From contig OY759219.1 of NCBI GenBank assembly GCA_963662175.1, positions 45,438,675 to 45,502,674 on the forward strand: 64,000 bases of DNA, given 5' to 3'. This DNA comes from Aradus depressus. Its lineage: Eukaryota; Arthropoda; Insecta; Hemiptera; Aradidae. Each line of letters opens with the position of its first letter. The stretch's first letter is position 1. This document shows positions 20,542 to 32,074 of this stretch, one piece after another. The notes beneath the pieces were generated by a model. It did not search any database. It had not been told where the DNA came from and saw nothing but the letters and a program-made list of their open reading frames with translations. The translations under genes and the position numbers were made by a program.

Positions 20542-21424
20542 TACTGTGGGTCCTCAACCTTTGCATAGACAAAGTATAGTAATATAGCCTTACAGGCCTA
20601 GCATCATTCAGACAACGGCCATTCCATCCCAATTTTCTGCTCTTCAATTCTACTTCCCATACATCATACCGAGTCACTCTTCTACAAGTATAGACTACTC
20701 TCCCGTCAACATTTGAGTCAAACTACTTCTATCCCAATAAACCTTTCAACTCAGACATACATACACACTTTCATACAACAGCCCCCTAGGGATTTTCTTC
20801 AGAATTCATCAGAGTCCAGTAATTTTAGCCTTTTCTTTAGCATGTCCCAAAAAAAAAAACCGGGATTCACACTTTTCTTCAACCAACTCCTACAACCTCT
20901 CCGATATTCTTACTTCAGATCCTATGATCCTAGCACCCAGGTCTTCATTTACACCCCTGTTTTATATGTATTTAAATATTTTCCCATACCTAATCAGCAA
21001 TGCCAACATCCGCAGTTGTCGTCTATATTTAGATTCGCATTTCCAATATTACTTTAGCCTCACTATATTTTACGACTAAAACCTAGCACCCAGTATGAAC
21101 TTAAATCATACAGACACCCCCTGCACAACACTACTCCGGATGTATTCAGAACCCATTCCAGAACACCAATAAAACTCAAACATAGGACCCCCTAATTCAA
21201 CGTTCACTCACATAGGTAACTGTCAAAACCCATATTCATAACTACCAAAGCTGGAGTAATTTAATATTCTAGTATATTTAATGTTTTACTACTGTATAAA
21301 AATTGGTCTAAAGGTAAAACAAAAGTAGGAACCATCCAAGTGATGCTAGAATACATTTGAGTACTACTGTACTTAGTAATATTACTGTACTTTGTCTATG
21401 CAAAGGTTGAGGACCCACAGTAGG
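20542..21424. mobile_element. Nested element with about 48-bp inverted ends
   Basis: CTACTGTGGGTCCTCAACC at 20542 is inverted as GGTTGAGGACCCACAGTAG ending 21424, and the match continues inward for about 48 bp. The 880-bp body has no convincing coding frame. No target duplication could be fixed, so the superfamily is unknown. It lies between the left inverted repeat and the minus-strand reading frames and probably broke the latter. Confidence 0.6.
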
Positions 21425-21694
21425 GTAGGCTTTTCATTGTACAAATCAGTTTGAGATGGATGTTTGCTTATCCAATCCTCCAACTTGAATGCTTGATTGA
21501 GTGAACAAGTGTAGGGTGTCCCGCCGAACGCACACTTCTCCAGTCCTTTCGCCCAGATGAAGAGATATTTTCTTTTGGCAAAATACCACAACAGGTGATT
21601 GGTTGAGAAGGCCAACCTTAATAACCTTGGTTTTTGACCTATTGAGGGGAAACTCTGTCGCTAGATTCAATTCCATTGCAGCTCCAAAGAACAA
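21382..21694 (-). pseudogene. Remnant downstream of the zinc-finger ORF
   Basis: Two short overlapping minus-strand frames, including KYLFIWAKGLEKCAFGG and LNQAFKLEDWISKHPS. They follow the zinc-finger ORF and end in the nested element's inverted repeat. They look like the frameshifted continuation of the same protein, but I recognise no domain. Confidence 0.3.
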
Positions 21695-21705
21695 CTGGGC
21701 ATATT

Positions 21706-22437
21706 TTACCCTCTTGGGAGTATATCCATCTCCCCCAAAGGCAGATATTTGTTAATGCGCAGGCGCATCCCGTCTACGGCATAAAGACTCCACCCGCTTT
21801 TTTGCATTTGGGCCTCGTCCATTTCTGTAATTAGTTTTTCAAATGACGCATCTAAATAATCATCAAGGTTGGTGTCCGTATGCACGGGCTTATTTTTAGT
21901 TTTAAAGGCCTTATCTGACTTATCCCCGGCCACATTTTCAAATAGGCATTCAACCATGAAATTTACTTTTAGAGATTTGTGATGGTTCAGCTCTTCAATG
22001 ATTTTACTTTTTAAACATCCACGCACATCTTTCAAAAAGCCTTCCAGGTCGCCGTATTTATCAGATCGAATAAAATACGATCTAACACGCCCATCAAAAG
22101 ATGTTTCATATGGGGTCAAGTTGCACTCATCAGGCCCAAGTCTTAGTAACACCTTCGTAAGGGGCTCATTTTGGGATTTTTTAGCTACCGGAGCGTACTT
22201 ACGTACAGACTCATGACGGCGCCCGTTATATCCGTTCGAAAATTCGTGCCCGCAGTGCTTACACTTATAGACCGTTCCACACCAAAGTTCATGTCGCTTT
22301 AGATTATGATCCCTAGTAAAACTCGACAAGCATGTTTTGCAAACAAAAGCGGGTTTAACTCCATGTGTAAACGCTTTATGAATATCCAAACCTGATTTTC
22401 GATCAAGGACAATGTTACATTGATCACATGCGGACAT
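21706..22437 (-). CDS. C2H2 zinc-finger protein, N-terminal part of a Polinton-associated protein
   Basis: 243 codons from an ATG preceded by a TATA box about 160 bp upstream. Three C2H2-like fingers lie at about residues 4-25 (CDQCNIVLDRKSGLDIHKAF), 32-52 (CKTCLSSF...HNLKRHELWC) and 58-77 (CKHCGHEF...NGRRHE). A conserved block follows with a C-terminal signature SGWSLYAVDGMRLRINKYLP. The pattern SGW.L..i..l.l.i.ky.PL is one I associate with the region just before DNA polymerase B in proteins encoded by insect Polintons and related viruses. Here the frame stops at the point where that family continues, so polymerase domains are absent. A DNA-binding role is inferred from the fingers. Whether this truncated form is expressed is unknown. 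Confidence 0.65.
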   Translation of the reverse strand: MSACDQCNIVLDRKSGLDIHKAFTHGVKPAFVCKTCLSSFTRDHNLKRHELWCGTVYKCKHCGHEFSNGYNGRRHESVRKYAPVAKKSQNEPLTKVLLRLGPDECNLTPYETSFDGRVRSYFIRSDKYGDLEGFLKDVRGCLKSKIIEELNHHKSLKVNFMVECLFENVAGDKSDKAFKTKNKPVHTDTNLDDYLDASFEKLITEMDEAQMQKSGWSLYAVDGMRLRINKYLPLGEMDILPRG

Positions 22438-22592
22438 GATGAAGCACTATTTTTTTAACAAAAAAAGTTACTAAACAGCGAGACCCAAGCGCTATCCACC
22501 GTATGACAAATGTTGCAATATATAATAAAAAACTTCACGGCTTCAGGACTGTTTACCCATTCACAGTTGACTGGCAATAACAATGTAAACCT

Positions 22593-22602
22593 CCATATAT
22601 AA
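22593..22602 (-). promoter_or_regulatory. TATA box upstream of the zinc-finger ORF
   Basis: On the minus strand the sequence reads CGCTCTTATATATGGAGG, about 160 bp before the ATG at 22437 and inside the element. Confidence 0.4.
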
Positions 22603-22726
22603 GAGCGGGGATTACAAAAATCACAATTTAGAGCAAAAAACCTCCTATGAGATGGGAGGGGGTGCTCATTGGGGAAGTACATAGCCAGTGTGTGTTCATC
22701 TCAGGGTGTGGCGTGAGGCTCTTACG

Positions 22727-23084
22727 ACATACCTCTTCTTGCCCTATTTCAACATACCTCCTATTAGATGGGAGGGCGTGTTCATTGGGAAGTACATAGC
22801 CAGTGATTCAACTCAGGGTGTGTCGTGAGGCTGTTTCGACATAACTCCTCATTTGTTCTATGCTTTTTTTATTATTTTTTATTTTAGTTGGGTCTTATAA
22901 CTGGATTTGATATGGGGAAGTACAGAGGGGCTGATGTTCGAAATGTGGGCTGGCCTGGGTGCGCCAGGTCTGATATTTCCTATTACATAATCAAGGTCAT
23001 CTAATGTTGCAGGACCTGGCTGCTGGGGGCGGCCGGCATCTTGCGCAGTAGCCCTTGGGCCAGGACCATCCTTTCTTACCTACT
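22727..23084 (-). repeat. Right terminal inverted repeat
   Basis: Mirror of 19930-20290. A further partial copy of its inner part lies at about 22644-22730 (GATGGGAGGGGGTGCTCATT). Confidence 0.9.
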
Positions 23085-23560
23085 CTGATTTGATATTGGT
23101 TGATGTGTATAATTAATAAGCTTTTTTGATCTGAAAAAATAGTACAATGTTTCTGCTTTGTTGGGGTTTTAAATAAATATTGTGATTATTTATAAATTAA
23201 TGAATAATAGAATTAATGTATGTTTATAGCTTCGTGGACCAGTGCGGATAGCAAATCGAATGTAAAATGTGAACGTCCGTACATATTGTTACAAAGTGTG
23301 TATGAACACGTTGCACGCTATAAGATAAGTGTAGTAAGTATTTATCTTCTTATACAATATCTACATGCTGTACTATAAATATTAGGGGCCTTTCAACTAT
23401 TTTGTTCTCGTATGCCCCAAAATTAAGTGGTCTTACTTTTCGTACTATTTCATACAAAATCTAATCAGATCAAAGTTAAGACAAATGAATCTTCAAATTT
23501 CAGATCTTTCCGCGTCTTGTTATTTTTCATCCTTAAAGACATTCCGTCATTTATCTTGGA
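23085..23560. other. Unique AT-rich sequence
   Basis: No coding frame, repeat or RNA gene recognised. Confidence 0.4.
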
Positions 23561-24645
23561 TCGCTTCTAGATCTTGAAGAAATCTCGAGGTCAACCGGGC
23601 TCTCCAATTAAATTTACCCTCAACACAGCCTCATCTCACTCCACAGAGTCGCTTCTAGATCTTGGAGAAATCTCGCGACTAACCGGGCCCTCCAATTAAC
23701 CCTCAACACAGACTCGTCTTACTTCTCAGAGTCGCTTCCAGATCTTGAAGAAATCTCGTGACCAACTGGGCCGTGCTATTTACCCTCAACACAGCTTTGT
23801 CTCACTTCTCAGAATCGCTTCTCGATCTTGAAGAAATCTCGCGACCAACCGGGCCCTCCAATTTACCCTCAACACAGCCTTGTCTCACTTCTCAGAGTCG
23901 CTTCTCGATCTTGAAGAAATTTCGCGAACAACCGGGCCCTCCCATTTACCCTCAACACTGCCTTGTCTCACTTCTCAGAGTCGCTTCTAGATCTTGAAGA
24001 AATCTCGCGGCCACCGGGTCCTCCAATTTACCCTCAACAGAGCCTCGTCTCATTTCCCAGAGTCGCTTCTAGATCTTGAAGAAATCTCGCGACCAACAGG
24101 GCCCTCCAATTTACCCTCAACACAGCCTCGTCTTACTTCTCAGAGTCGCTTCTAGATCTTGAAGAAATCTCGCGGCCACCGGGTCCTCCAATTTACCCTC
24201 AACAGAGCCTCGTCTCATTTCCCAGAGTCGCTTCTAGATCTTGAAGAAATCTCGCGACCAACAGGGCCCTCCAATTTACCCTCAACACAGCCTCGTCTTA
24301 CTTCTCAGAGTCGCTTCTAGTTCTTGAAGAAATCTCGCGACCAACCTGGCCCGCCAATTTACCCTCAGCACAGCCTTGTCTCACTTCTCAGAGTCGCTTC
24401 TAGATTTTGAAGAAACCTTGCGGTCAAGCGGGCCCTCCAATTTACCCTCAACACAGCCTCGTCTCACTTCTCAGAGTCGCTTCTAGATCTTAAAGAAATC
24501 TCTGGGCCAACTGGGCCCTCCAATTTACCCTCAACACAGCCTCGTGTCACTTCTCAGAGTCGCTTCTAGATCTTGGAGAAATCTCGTGACCAACCGGGCC
24601 CTCCAATTTACCCTCAACACAGTCTTATCTCACTTCTAAGAGCCT
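23561..24645 (+). repeat. 83-bp satellite array, about 13 units
   Basis: Units of 83 bp with TCGCTTCTAGATCTTGAAGA, AAATCTCGCGACCAACCGGG, CTCCAATTTACCCTCAACAC and CTCGTCTCACTTCTCAGAG. A two-unit block (about 166 bp) is repeated exactly at about 23981 and 24147, so there is recent higher-order duplication. The short plus-strand frame at 23758-23997 is an artefact. Confidence 0.93.
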
Positions 24646-24881
24646 CCTTAATTCTTACATTCATCTTTGTACCAGACAGTCTTCTAGGGTCGGTTTCGCA
24701 CCATCCGAGAGGGAGAGAGTGAGTGAGGGAGAGGAAAATCATTAGTAGTAACTCATGGAAATCTCACTGTCTTTTTGGGATCTGGACGATATACTGGAAA
24801 ACTAATTGTAATAAATAAATGATTCTAATTGATAAATAATAAAATTCAATATTAAAATGAATTTAAGTTAATAATATGTAA

Positions 24882-26070
24882 TGTAGTCAATGTGCGACTA
24901 ATATAAATGTAATTTTATAATATAAAGTATGTAAAGTAAATAATATATAGATAATATAATGGAGAAATAAACCCTAAATTTTGGAGGCTGGAGAGAGGTA
25001 TCAGGCTCAGGTATCAAGGGATAGCACAGAAGGGACCATCTAACCTCCATAAACTACTTGTAGAAGTAGTTATAAAGATTTTTACAACCCAGTTTGACAG
25101 TAAATGGAGCTATTACCGGATTAGAGCCCCAAGCCCGCTGCCAGACTAATATAAAACTGTCTGAAATGCTAACATAAAGATTGACAAAGATCAAATTGGA
25201 TGTCTACAAGGAGAAGCCGAAAACTTCCCCTGAGCCAGGATAGCAGAGAAGAGAAGGGGAAACTGGTAGGAGGGGGGAACAAGTCCGAGAGCCTCGGAGA
25301 AGAGAGTTGAATTCGAGAAGGCGAAGTGGACAGTTCACTTTTCTGGATCAGTTGAGATCCAGAAGTTGAAGTCATTAGTTGAGAGGTGGAGGTGGACAGT
25401 TCACCTTCCAGAGATCATGAGTTGAGATCCAGAAGGCGAAGTGGACAGTGCAGTTCTGATCCAGCAGTCGAAGAGACCAGTTGAAGTCTGGAGTTCTAGT
25501 CAAGAGGTGGAAGCCTACATCATTGAGTTGTATTCTGGAAGTCGAAGAGATCAGTCTCCAGCCGAGATGATCAACTCCAGTCCAGACCGACAGTCATCCT
25601 TCTACTCGAAAGCCCTCGCAGATCTACCCAGCATCCAATGAGCATCCAATTAGTCACCAGCCCCTGTCTCCATACAGCTTAGATCCAATAAGGTTAAATT
25701 TTATATTATATTTTTATTTTATTTTTAATTATTAATTTTTTTATTGTAAATATATTCATTTTAAATATTTTTTCAGTAGTTTGTTTCCCATACCCATCCT
25801 AGGTCAGTAATGGTTTGAGAATTTGGTATTTCAAAACTTTCTTCGCTGAACGAATTTTTCGCCTTTGGTCTATAAAAATCCAATTTATATATTAAAATCA
25901 GTAAATTTAATGATCGTTCTATTAGATGGGCGCTCTGGCATCTTTTAAATATTTTAATTTAGTAAAGACAAATCATTTTGAAAAAATCTCCGCAGCTTAG
26001 AGTAAAAGTAAAGTAAATATATATCATTTTTTTTAAAGTAAAATCGCTTCGCGAAGCGAAGAATATTACA
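24882..26070 (+). mobile_element. LTR of family X, copy B (opposite orientation)
   Basis: A 1189-bp LTR starting TGTAGTCAATGTGCG and ending AAGAATATTACA, the reverse complement of copies A, C, D and E in layout. It stands head-to-head with copy C only 127 bp away. No target duplication is clear: TGTAA on the left and AATAA on the right. Confidence 0.8.
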
Positions 26071-26197
26071 AATAAATAATTGATACTTGAAGTTAATTTT
26101 TAAAAATCTAAATGGTTTTACTTGAATGATTCTAATTTACAAAAACAAAATTTACTAAAGAATTTACGGTTCCTAAAAAAATAATTAATAATTAAAA

Positions 26198-27297
26198 TGT
26201 AATATTTTAAAGGTACGCGTCGCGGTTTTAATAATAAAATGGTGATTTCTATATACTTTTAATCTTAACTGCGGAGATTCTTTCAAAAATGCTTTGTCTT
26301 TACTAATTTAAAATGTCCAAAGGATGCCAGATCGCCAATATAACGATCATTTAAATTTACTGATTTTAATATACAAATTGGATTTCTATAACCAAAGGCG
26401 AAGGATTCGTCAGCGAAAAGAGTTTTGAAAAATCAAATTCTTAAATCAATATTGACTTGCGATGGCATGGGAAACAAACTACTGAAAAATTAGCAACTCA
26501 TATTTAAAAATGAATATATTTACAATACAAAAAAATTAATACTTAAAAGTAAAATAAAAATTATAATATAAAATATAAACCTTATTGGCTATTGAAAGCG
26601 GTAGAGAGACAAGGGGTGGAGACTAATCGGATGCTCACTGGATGCTGGGTCCTGGATATCTCTGCGGGGACTTTCGAGTGGAAAGGATGACGGCTGGCTG
26701 AGTTCCTCCTCAAGGTCTGGACTTCAACGGCTCATCTGGACTGGAGATTCCCTCGAAGGCCGCTGGATCTCAACTCCTGGTCTGTCCACCTCCACCTCTG
26801 GACTAGAACTCCAGGAAGTGGACTCCGAGACTCCTGGATCTAGACTGAAGACTTCAACTCCTGACTTGAAACTGACTGACTGAACTCCAAACTTGAAACT
26901 GTGCTCTCCTCTCTCCCTTCTTCGATGCTCTCGAACTGTTCCCCCTCTCCTCTTTCTTCTCCCTTCTCCTCTGTCCTCTTGGAAAATTTGCGGGTTCTCT
27001 TTGTGAAGCCCCTATTTGCCCTTGTCATCTTTATGTTGGCAGTTTTATATGCCACTAACAGCGGGCTTGGAGTTCTAATCTGGGTAACTATCTTCATAGT
27101 TCTATTCTTCTGTCAACTGGATGGGTTGTAAAAGGCTATACAAATACTCATCCAAGTAACTAGGCTATCCCTCGGTACCTGAGCCGGGTCCCTCTAGCCA
27201 GCCTCCAAAATTAATTTCTTCCTCCATACTTTATATTGTTTATATATTATTATTTATTTTACAGAATATTTTTAGATCTATTCGCAAATTGACTACA
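26198..27297 (-). mobile_element. LTR X copy C (3' LTR of the mosaic)
   Basis: 1100 bp, minus-strand ends TGTAGTCAATTTGCG and AATATTACA. About 99% like copy E. A matching pair of small shadow frames (26840-27097 here and 36467-36724 in E) reflects this identity and is not evidence of a gene. Confidence 0.88.
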
Positions 27298-27303
27298 TAA
27301 CAT

Positions 27304-27316
27304 TTACCCTCCCCTT
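27304..27316 (-). promoter_or_regulatory. Polypurine tract before LTR C
   Basis: On the minus strand AAGGGGAGGGTAA lies immediately upstream of the LTR start, confirming the element's orientation. Confidence 0.65.
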
Positions 27317-29619
27317 AGTTTACTAAAATTGTACATAGGACAATTTCATTCCTACATACAATAATTTCCATACTGAAAAAAATTTTATACAACAAAAAAA
27401 AACTAGTGTTCAAACAACTTATACCTAAAATCTATGATTAACAAAAAAAATCATCTCATTTATTCTTAAACTATAATATATACACGAATTTCAGAAGAAA
27501 CACAACGTACTAGGGTTTGAATAATATATATATTTACAAGAAATCTATAATTAATATACAAGAAATCATATTATTAATTTTTACTATGGGTACAAAAACT
27601 TCAATATTTATTTTACATAATTTTCGTCCTTTCTCCATCTTTCACAGTAATCAACTTATTTTATGCAAAAAAAAAAAAAACAGAAACGTAACATCAACTA
27701 ATTTTTTCTAAAATATGGATAACCAATTTAAGTAATTACACTTTAATATTTAAATTTCTCAATTAAATCTAGGTCGACTTGAAAACATTTTATTTTCTTA
27801 TTATCTATGACACAAAAAAAAAACGGGTTGCCTTCTAAATTCAAAACTTTCCTTCTATGGTCTCATTTTATAAATATTTCATCCTATCATCTACATTCGA
27901 GCAATCAAACAAATTCATCTTATTTTCTTATTTATTTAATTCATCCCCCCCTTATAAGTATATGTTTCTTATTATTTATGGGACGTTAATCAGGTCTTCA
28001 CCTATTTCCTACCTATCCTTTATTTCTCCTAAACATCAAAAAATAATCTCATATGCTCAAAAAATATCTCATATGTTTCTAACACATATTATTACTTTAT
28101 ATCGTCGTAGATTTCATGGATCCTCCCTTCCTTGGGTAGGCCATCTCATAATTATATCGTCGTAGTACAGATAGATTCCTCCTTTCTCTGGGTAGGCAAT
28201 CTCATAATAAATAAAATTCTCAGCTATATACTCTTAAACAAATAGCCCATTTTCACCTAATAACTTTTCTCCATATTAATTCTCCGCGAAGTTTTACTAA
28301 CGTCACATACAAAAAAAAAAACATCCCTATATACCTTTTTAATTATTCTTTGCTCTTTTATGAATCAATCCTGGATAAAATTATTTATAAAACCTTTTAT
28401 ACCGCGCATGTTATTCCTTTCTTTCCTACCTTACCCTTTTTAAAACTGTCATTTTCTATCTTAAAATGATTTTACAAAAAAAAAAAACGACCACAAACAT
28501 CTTCCTATCAAAAAAACAAAATTTATAGTTATCCAAAAAAATTCTAAATATAATTTCCCATGGTAAAATTTTCAAATTCCTTTCTTCCCATTTGATTCTT
28601 AAAACAATATTGTGTCTCGACCAATAATACTTCTTAATTAATCTCTCCTTTTATCAATTAAAAAATATATTCTTATTTCAACCACTCTTCTCAATTACTT
28701 CTTATTAATTCAAAAAAATATGTACTTATATCAACCATTAAATTCTCTCAAATACTTCTTATCGATTCAAAAAAATACCCATATATAAAAAATTCAAATA
28801 TAGATTCCTTAAAATCCCTTACTAAAATCTTTTAACTCCTTTATCTCTATTACTTCTTTAAAATCTATATAAATAATTCAACTGGTTAATAAACAAAATT
28901 AAACGAACTAATTCTTAATACTACTAACTAAACAACCATCACCAATAATTAAAATAAAAAACGCATAAATACTATCTATCAAAATTCAATTAACTCTTCT
29001 CATCCGATCAAAATATTATCAATAAACCTCATTCATATAAATATATTCTCAAAAAAAAAAACTTCCGAAATAAATCAATTCTATATCCAAAAATACTAAA
29101 AAAAATTAACTTGCTATTTAGTTCGATAAGATAAAAAAAATTCCATATCGCAACTGACGCGATTTATTTGATTATTATTATTTATTTAATTTCTCTCTTA
29201 AAATTTATCGAATCTAAAAAAAAAACTATTTACAACATTTCTACTAATTCATTTCGCATTGAAATTTAAATAATAATTAAAATATATTATAAGTAAAATT
29301 AGAGCACCATCAACAAATAGAAACTCACCAGATTTTGAACTTAATAGCTGTCTGATAGTAATAAGTGGCTTTACTATCCATCCTGCTTTGCTTTCAAGGC
29401 CTCAATCAATCATATAATCAAATACTCCAATTGTTCAAAAAAAAACATTAATAAATTTCATTCACACATAAAATAATTCTCACTTTCATTCAACTATTTA
29501 CTCTACATATTCATTTATTCGAAGTATTCTGTCTACATTTTCTGTCTAAATCTTGTCTTCGTAGGTCTGTCTGTAACTTATTCGAGTTTCATAAAAAGGA
29601 TTTTCACTATAAAATTTGG
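27317..29619. other. Non-coding internal region of family X
   Basis: 2.3 kb of very AT-rich DNA (T/C-rich on +) without pol frames. A local duplication (ATATCGTCGTAG ... GGGTAGGC) occurs near 28098-28195. This is what a large non-autonomous LTR element would hold between gag and its 3' LTR. Confidence 0.5.
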
Positions 29620-30717
29620 CTAATACCATTTCTGATTGCAAAGCCTGAACTTATCTATTTCCTTTTTTCGGATACCCCGACGTATAATGTCTTTGAAAAT
29701 CCCCTCCCCCTTATTTACTATAATCCGTTGTTGTCTGTCTGTCGTTGTTTTTTCTAATTGTCCATTCCCTTTTATTTTAAAACTTTTCTGTCCCGTTTGT
29801 CTGTTTGTTATTATCAATATTTCCTCTAAATTATAAAATGTCTTTTGTAAAATTTTAGTAACGTCATTTTTCCATTCATTCATTAAAACATTTACACACG
29901 CACATTCACTTATTTCTAAATTAACTTTTCTTAAATGCTTATTCATAATTATTTCCTCCATTGATAACAATTTCCTCACCATTTTCGTTTGATTCGGAAC
30001 TTTCTTTCCTATTTCTAAATCGGCCTTATGACCTTCTAAATTAATTCTAGAATCTATTTCAGAAACAACTTTATTCTCCTTCACGTCTATATCTAAATCC
30101 CTGATTACTTTAACTTCCTCAACTAAGATTTCCAAGGTTGTTTCTGTTTCTAATTTTAAAATTTGAACCTGTTCCTTTTTATTATTATTTTCAACGGTTT
30201 CTACATTACTTAGGACCTCTATCTGCTCTATCCCATTGTCACTTCTAAATATATTTTTTCTCATATCAACCAATTCCCTACTTCTATTATCCATTCGCTC
30301 GCCGAATTTATCTATTTTACTTCCGAAATTTCTCATATCACTTCTTAAATCAGCTATTTGTGTCCCCATTTTACTTTCTAAATTAGCACTTTGTGCCTCC
30401 ATTTTACTTTCTAAATTAGCTATTTTACTATCTAAATTGGCCCTTTGTGATTTCATTTCACTATCTATATTTCCTATTTTATTATCTAAATTAACTATTT
30501 GTGATCCTAAGTTAGCTATTTGTGATCCTACTCCTTTCAATATTTTTTCTATCATTTTTTCCATATCAGAATCTTTGGTTTCTTGTCCCTCGTTTATAAC
30601 ATTTATTTTGTGTGATCTTGTCCCTGCCGACACCGGAATATTTAAACTTTCTACCCCACTTTCGACACTCGCTTCCTCAGACTGGTCAATATTCTCAAAA
30701 ACTAATTGTTTATCCAT
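29620..30717 (-). CDS. gag: Gag-like coiled-coil protein of family X
   Basis: 365 codons, starting about 200 bp inside LTR D. The N-terminus (MDKQLVFENIDQSEEASVES) recurs in the truncated copy at 35625. Residues about 65-140 form repeated heptad-like blocks of the type ANLESKM and SQIANLG, giving a long coiled coil, as in gypsy gags of insects. The C-terminal half is charged and Lys/Glu-rich, with no CCHC knuckle and no protease motif. The frame is intact despite the element's age relative to C/E. No pol follows, so any mobility would need enzymes from a relative. Confidence 0.65.
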   Translation of the reverse strand: MDKQLVFENIDQSEEASVESGVESLNIPVSAGTRSHKINVINEGQETKDSDMEKMIEKILKGVGSQIANLGSQIVNLDNKIGNIDSEMKSQRANLDSKIANLESKMEAQSANLESKMGTQIADLRSDMRNFGSKIDKFGERMDNRSRELVDMRKNIFRSDNGIEQIEVLSNVETVENNNKKEQVQILKLETETTLEILVEEVKVIRDLDIDVKENKVVSEIDSRINLEGHKADLEIGKKVPNQTKMVRKLLSMEEIIMNKHLRKVNLEISECACVNVLMNEWKNDVTKILQKTFYNLEEILIITNRQTGQKSFKIKGNGQLEKTTTDRQQRIIVNKGEGIFKDIIRRGIRKKEIDKFRLCNQKWY

Positions 30718-30892
30718 ATTTAAAAACTATAAAATTTCAGAAAAAAAAAATATCTAACTATATAAAATGTAAATTAAATTTAAAAATTTAATAAATGTAA
30801 AATATCAAATCAAGTTTGTACCCAGCTTTCCAAGTCAATTTTGGTTTAAAAATTTCGCCTTTCCTCTCTTGCTGAATAATAATGATTTTACC

Positions 30893-30918
30893 AAAATCTC
30901 CACAAGGGGTTGCCAATT
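30893..30918 (-). promoter_or_regulatory. Putative primer-binding site next to LTR D
   Basis: On the minus strand, two or three bases after the LTR end, the sequence reads TGGCAACCCCTTGTGGAG, beginning TGG as expected for complementarity to a tRNA 3' CCA. The tRNA is not identified. The same place in copy E has diverged. Confidence 0.45.
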
Positions 30919-32074
30919 TGTAATATTTATAGGGTGCGCGTCGCGGTTTTAATATAAAAATGTGATATTTGAATTTACTTTTAATCTAAGCTGCGGAGAT
31001 TTTCTATAAAATTGCTTTGTCTTTACTAATTTAAAATGTCCATAGGATGCCAGATCGCTTATGTACTAGACGATCATTTGAATTTACTGATTTTAATATA
31101 TAAATTGAATTTCTATAACCAAAGGCGAAAGGATTCGTCAGCGAAAAGAGTTTTGAAAAACCAAATTCTTAAATCACTATTGACTTGCGATGGCATGGGA
31201 ACAAACTACTGAAAAATTAGCAACTCATATTTAACAGAGTATATTTACAAATCAAATCAAAAAAATTAATAATTAAGAATAAAAAAAAATATAATATAAA
31301 ATATGAACCTTATTACTACTGAAAACTGTAGAGAGACTGGGCTGGGTAGATAGCTGACTGGGTGCTGGGTCCTGGGTATCTCTGCGGGGACTTTCGAGTG
31401 GAAAGGATGTCGGCTGGCTGAGTTCCTCCTCAAGGTCTAGGCATCAACGGCTCATCTGGACTTCCACTAGAACTGCCCTCTTCTACCGTTGGACCTCGAC
31501 TGGTGGATCAGAGACTGGCCACTTCCCTCTCTCAACTAGGACTCCAGGAAGTGGACTCCAAGACTCCTGGATCTAGACTGAAGACTTCCCCTGGTGGATC
31601 TCGACTGACTGACTGAACTCCAAACTTGAAACTCCTCTTGAGCTCTGCATTTCCCCCACTACTCTTCTCCTTCTTTCTTCTCCTTTCTTCTCTGTCATTC
31701 AGGGGAACTTCGCGGTGTCTCCTTTAATTTGTCCTTGTGAGCTTTACTTTGGCAGTCCAGATAGCTTTATGGGCCACTAACAACGGGCTTGGAGCTCCAA
31801 TCTGGTACCTGACTGTAGCCAGATTGTAAAATCCTGGTTGTAAAAGCTATATAAATATTCCTCCAGGTGACTGTTGGTGCCTTCTTTTATTGCATCCTGT
31901 CAGCTTCTTTCTTGACGGAGGCAAAATGGGATAAGCTCCTTCTACCTGATCCGGGTCTCCCTAGCCCGCCTATAGAATTAAGGGTTTATTTTACCATTAC
32001 TGTCCACAAATACTATTAACATTACAAACTTTATATTTTACAATATATTTAGATGCAGTCGCAAATTGATTACA
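30919..32074 (-). mobile_element. LTR X copy D (diverged)
   Basis: 1156 bp with TGTAAT...ATTACA ends. It has the same block order as C and E but many substitutions and indels. It is followed on the minus strand by the primer-site region and gag, so it is a 5' LTR. LINE sequence begins at its other edge. Confidence 0.82.

Larger units (their letters stand above)
19930..23084. mobile_element. Long-TIR element, Polinton/Maverick-derived candidate
   Basis: 3.16 kb bounded by inverted repeats of about 360 bp (19930-20290 and 22727-23084) that begin AGTAGGTAAGAAAGG and end CCTTTCTTACCTACT. The flanks are ATGATT on the left and CTGATT on the right: a 6-bp target duplication with one mismatch. Terminal AG...CT, long inverted repeats and a 6-bp duplication are the hallmarks of Polintons. 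The internal ORF (21706-22437) resembles the zinc-finger N-terminal region seen on Polinton-associated polymerase proteins. At 3 kb it is a deletion derivative, and it carries a nested insertion at 20542. Confidence 0.65.

Noticed and set aside
23758..23997. Short Leu/Ser-rich plus-strand frame
   Set aside because: Artefact of the 83-bp satellite.
26840..27131. Small frames in LTR C (repeated identically in LTR E)
   Set aside because: Identity reflects the recent LTR pair; the older LTRs A and D do not preserve the frame, and no domain is seen.
30236..30757. 173-codon plus-strand frame opposite the family X gag
   Set aside because: Leu/Ser-rich shadow of the antisense heptad repeats.
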